From assembly GCA_041745535.1 (NCBI GenBank), contig JBGTIS010000145.1, positions 1 through 9,711 of the forward strand: 9,711 bases of DNA, written 5' to 3'. The position numbers and the translations under genes are program-made. The notes beneath the pieces are model-generated. The model saw nothing but the letters and a program-made list of their open reading frames with translations. It ran no database searches and was not told the origin of the DNA. Each line of letters starts with the position of its first letter. Position 1 is the first letter of the stretch. The stretch is from JBGTIS01 sp041745535. Lineage in GTDB: Bacteria > Bacteroidota > Bacteroidia > Cytophagales > Cyclobacteriaceae. This document shows, piece after piece, positions 8,002-9,711 of the stretch.

Positions 8002-8199
8002 TTAATTACCAATATTGGTCTTTACCGGCTTTTCCGCATTGCCGGACATATGGTAAGGAAGCTGCCAGAAGTTTCCTTTGCTATCGCCAAAATACATCAC
8101 TGATTTGCTGAAGGCATTCGGATTGCCATCGGCCCAGAAATAGAGAAAAGGGTCTTTTCCATTCACCACTCTTCGGATATAGTTATGGTTGCGTTCACT
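8002..8199 (-). pseudogene. Stranded C-terminal coding segment of the BNR-repeat protein, beyond an in-frame amber codon
   Basis: After the TAG at 8200-8202 the same reading frame runs on for 65 codons to TAA (8002-8004), immediately followed by a second TAA (7999-8001). The translation begins SERNHNYIRRVVNGKDPF, then has a WADGNPNAFSKS stretch and SVMYFGDSKGNFWQLP. This looks like a genuine protein end: an NHxYxRR segment, a WADG motif and a final strand ending in a short xLP form, which I recall as the usual end of BNR_4-type proteins. The segment would supply the last propeller blade. It has no start codon or gap of its own, so it is best read as the cut-off end of the gene upstream. A sequencing error or stop-codon readthrough would restore one protein of about 478 residues counted from the preferred start. 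Confidence 0.75.
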
Positions 8200-9438
8200 C
8201 TAATGGGTAATTTGCTTGTCTTTTTTCCAGGTTTTCCCCTGATCGGTACTTTTCCACATTACCACTTCGCCGCCACCGCCATACAACTGAGGACTATTTT
8301 CTGTAGGAGCTACCACCATCCACTCCTTGTTATGTACAAACAAACTGCCCATGTCATAATTATGATCGGAGGTGGTAATCACCTGGTCATCCCAGGTATG
8401 GCCATTCCAGTGAATTACATGCCACGCTCTGGGATCGTTGGCAGGTCCGGGTTCATGGCCCCTACTGGTAATATACAAACCTATTGGGTTGCCATTTTCA
8501 TCAAAATTCACATCTTTCAGGTATACATTTTTTCCCTGGCTGAAATAATCTTTCACCCGTGCCGCACTTTCAACTTCCGTCAGCGGAGTGTCAACAGGAT
8601 TGCCGTCGATAGTTGTCCAGGTTTTGCCGAAATCGGTAGTTTGCAGATAATACAGATTGGTGCGCTGATCCACATTTCCATCAGGATGCCAGTTGAAAAA
8701 GGTTACTATTTTGCTATCATGCTCATTGCTGATCTGGTAATGGCCGGCTTTGCTATCCGAGTTTCTTTTGATACCTGCCAGCTTTTTGTCTGCCGACCAC
8801 GAAACACCATCTACGCTGGTTTCAAAATATAATTCCCTAACACCTGAATATTTGGTGAACAAATGTAAAAATCCTTTTCCAGGCACATACTTCGGTTGTG
8901 GATAGGTCATTTCTTCTTCTGTGATCTGCTCAAAGGCATCAATGTTATAAGGCATTTTGCTTTTGAACTTAAAACCCGGACGGGCAGTGCCTCTGCCACT
9001 TACAAATACCCAGATGTAACCCTCGGCATCGATGGCCATACTGGGGTCGTCGTGCGGATCGTCCACACCTTTTTTATCGTATACCACCGTAGGTTGAGCA
9101 ACCGTTTCAGTGGTATGATCGAAACTTCCGATCATGCACAACAGGTAGCGTTCCTGCTCGGCACGTGTACCACCATATACAAAAAAAGTTTTATTAACTT
9201 CCGGAGCGTAAATCGCCAAAGGAATATGTTTGGCGGTGTAAGTGCCCAGGCCACCCGAATATTTGTCACCATATTCAGAAAACTGATTCAGGGTAAACCA
9301 GATTCCTTTGTAACCCTTTGCTTTTTGGTTGTTGACACTACTGGTTTCCTGCGCGGAAGCGGACATACCATACAGCATAAAAGCGCCGATTATCCACCAG
9401 GAAAAATGGCAAACAAAACGGGTTGGGGTTATTTTCAT
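8200..9438 (-). CDS. Secreted BNR-repeat (BNR_4-type) beta-propeller protein, prematurely ended by an amber codon
   Basis: The 412 residues start with a signal peptide: MKITPTRFVCHFSW, hydrophobic core WIIGAFMLYGM, and probable cleavage after SASA near residue 29. An ATG 42 nt further upstream (9478-9480) would put 14 extra residues before this signal, so 9436-9438 is preferred. Asp-box motifs TTDFGKTW (267-274) and STDQGKTW (397-404), with a degenerate one near 207-214, indicate a sialidase-like beta-propeller. Other marks are GYKGIWFTLN (42-51), DDPHDDPSM (126-134), AGHYQISNEH (231-240) and SRGHEPGP (325-332), whose histidines are candidate active-site residues. Such proteins are often polysaccharide lyases or glycosidases, or uncharacterised; ulvan lyase families with this fold are one possibility, but the substrate is unknown. 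The frame ends at TAG (8200-8202), nine codons after the last Asp-box, while coding-like sequence continues beyond. The visible product would lack its closing blade and may not fold. Confidence 0.8.
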   Translation of the reverse strand: MKITPTRFVCHFSWWIIGAFMLYGMSASAQETSSVNNQKAKGYKGIWFTLNQFSEYGDKYSGGLGTYTAKHIPLAIYAPEVNKTFFVYGGTRAEQERYLLCMIGSFDHTTETVAQPTVVYDKKGVDDPHDDPSMAIDAEGYIWVFVSGRGTARPGFKFKSKMPYNIDAFEQITEEEMTYPQPKYVPGKGFLHLFTKYSGVRELYFETSVDGVSWSADKKLAGIKRNSDSKAGHYQISNEHDSKIVTFFNWHPDGNVDQRTNLYYLQTTDFGKTWTTIDGNPVDTPLTEVESAARVKDYFSQGKNVYLKDVNFDENGNPIGLYITSRGHEPGPANDPRAWHVIHWNGHTWDDQVITTSDHNYDMGSLFVHNKEWMVVAPTENSPQLYGGGGEVVMWKSTDQGKTWKKDKQITH

Positions 9439-9469
9439 GCTTTCAAAATAGTGAAATGCTTTCAAAATA
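9437..9469. repeat. 14-bp direct repeat at the start of the BNR gene
   Basis: ATGCTTTCAAAATA occurs at 9437-9450 and again at 9456-9469, an exact copy with a 19-bp period. On the minus strand the copies read as TATTTTGAAAGCAT, and the nearer one includes two bases of the preferred start codon. Position and periodicity allow either a regulatory site or a small local duplication. The fact that it spans the preferred start supports treating the first 14 codons of the longer frame as non-coding leader. Confidence 0.6.
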
Positions 9470-9480
9470 AAAACAGGCAT

Positions 9481-9711
9481 TGATCAAAAGGAAAAGCAAG
9501 CTTCAATAAATCTCTGCTTCATTAACATTAAGAATCACATCATTCAATATTTCCCACTTACTGAAAATCAAAGACTTACCTAAAAAAATACTTTACTATG
9601 GGTATTTACTTGCTGGGAATAATATGGTATATTCATCTGAACATCGGTGAGGCTTGGGAGTGATCATCTTCAATAGGTAACTTAAGCATCCTTAACCATG
9701 AAAACCTGTTA
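9481..9711. other. Upstream region of the BNR gene; no supported gene
   Basis: No reading frame of convincing composition crosses this stretch on either strand. It should contain the BNR promoter (minus strand), but I could not identify a good TAnnTTTG box. An ATG at 9698-9700 on the plus strand begins M-K-T-C before the window ends, which could be the start of a divergent gene but is far too short to call. Confidence 0.5.

Noticed and set aside
7864..8103. Plus-strand open frame of 79 codons across the BNR 3' end and intergenic region
   Set aside because: It overlaps the stranded C-terminal BNR coding segment on the other strand, which is better supported, and its sequence shows no recognisable feature.
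8185..9483. Long plus-strand open frames (8185-8832 and 8896-9483) opposite the BNR gene
   Set aside because: They are antisense shadows of the BNR gene. They lack family-like motifs, whereas the minus-strand frame has a signal peptide and Asp-boxes.
9610..9634. Possible plus-strand promoter (TTG at 9610 and TATATTC at 9628)
   Set aside because: The spacing and the second element do not fit the Bacteroidota TTTG / TAnnTTTG pattern well.
9698..9711. Possible start of a divergent plus-strand gene (ATG AAA ACC TGT)
   Set aside because: Only four complete codons are visible before the window ends, and no reliable promoter or ribosome binding site precedes them.

Overview
The window looks like chromosome from a Bacteroidota bacterium, most likely Cytophagales. 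The evidence is the end of a Bacteroidota-type primary sigma factor, three ~800-residue MacB/FtsX-type permeases of the kind abundant in that phylum, a secreted BNR-type beta-propeller protein, moderate-to-low GC, and no clear Shine-Dalgarno sequence ahead of any start (usual for the phylum). The order is my inference from protein style; no database was searched.

Layout. Bases 1-253 (+) carry the C-terminal end of the primary sigma factor (region 4), followed by a strong hairpin terminator (280-309). All other genes lie on the minus strand and converge on that terminator. Three paralogous ABC-transporter permease genes run head to tail in transcription order 7698->5281, 5215->2831 and 2704->308, with gaps of 65 and 126 nt, and probably form one operon. 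No ABC ATPase or periplasmic adaptor is visible. The 126-nt gap holds interleaved inverted repeats. The 303-nt region upstream of the first permease gene holds a 12-bp palindrome and an 8-bp inverted repeat, and is the likely control region.

Upstream of the permeases is a minus-strand gene for a secreted BNR-repeat (sialidase-like fold, BNR_4 type) protein. Its frame is interrupted by an amber codon at 8200-8202. The same frame continues for 65 plausible codons to a double stop at 7999-8004, so the gene seems to be nonsense-disrupted, mis-sequenced or read through. Beyond it, 9481-9711 holds no gene I can support.

Working together. The permeases are predicted inner-membrane proteins with large periplasmic domains that need a separately encoded ATPase. 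The BNR protein would act in the periplasm or outside the cell, perhaps on a polysaccharide. Nothing in the sequence links it functionally to the permeases beyond shared orientation. I found no CRISPR array, transposase, tRNA, rRNA or convincing novel system. The best lead is the in-frame amber codon.
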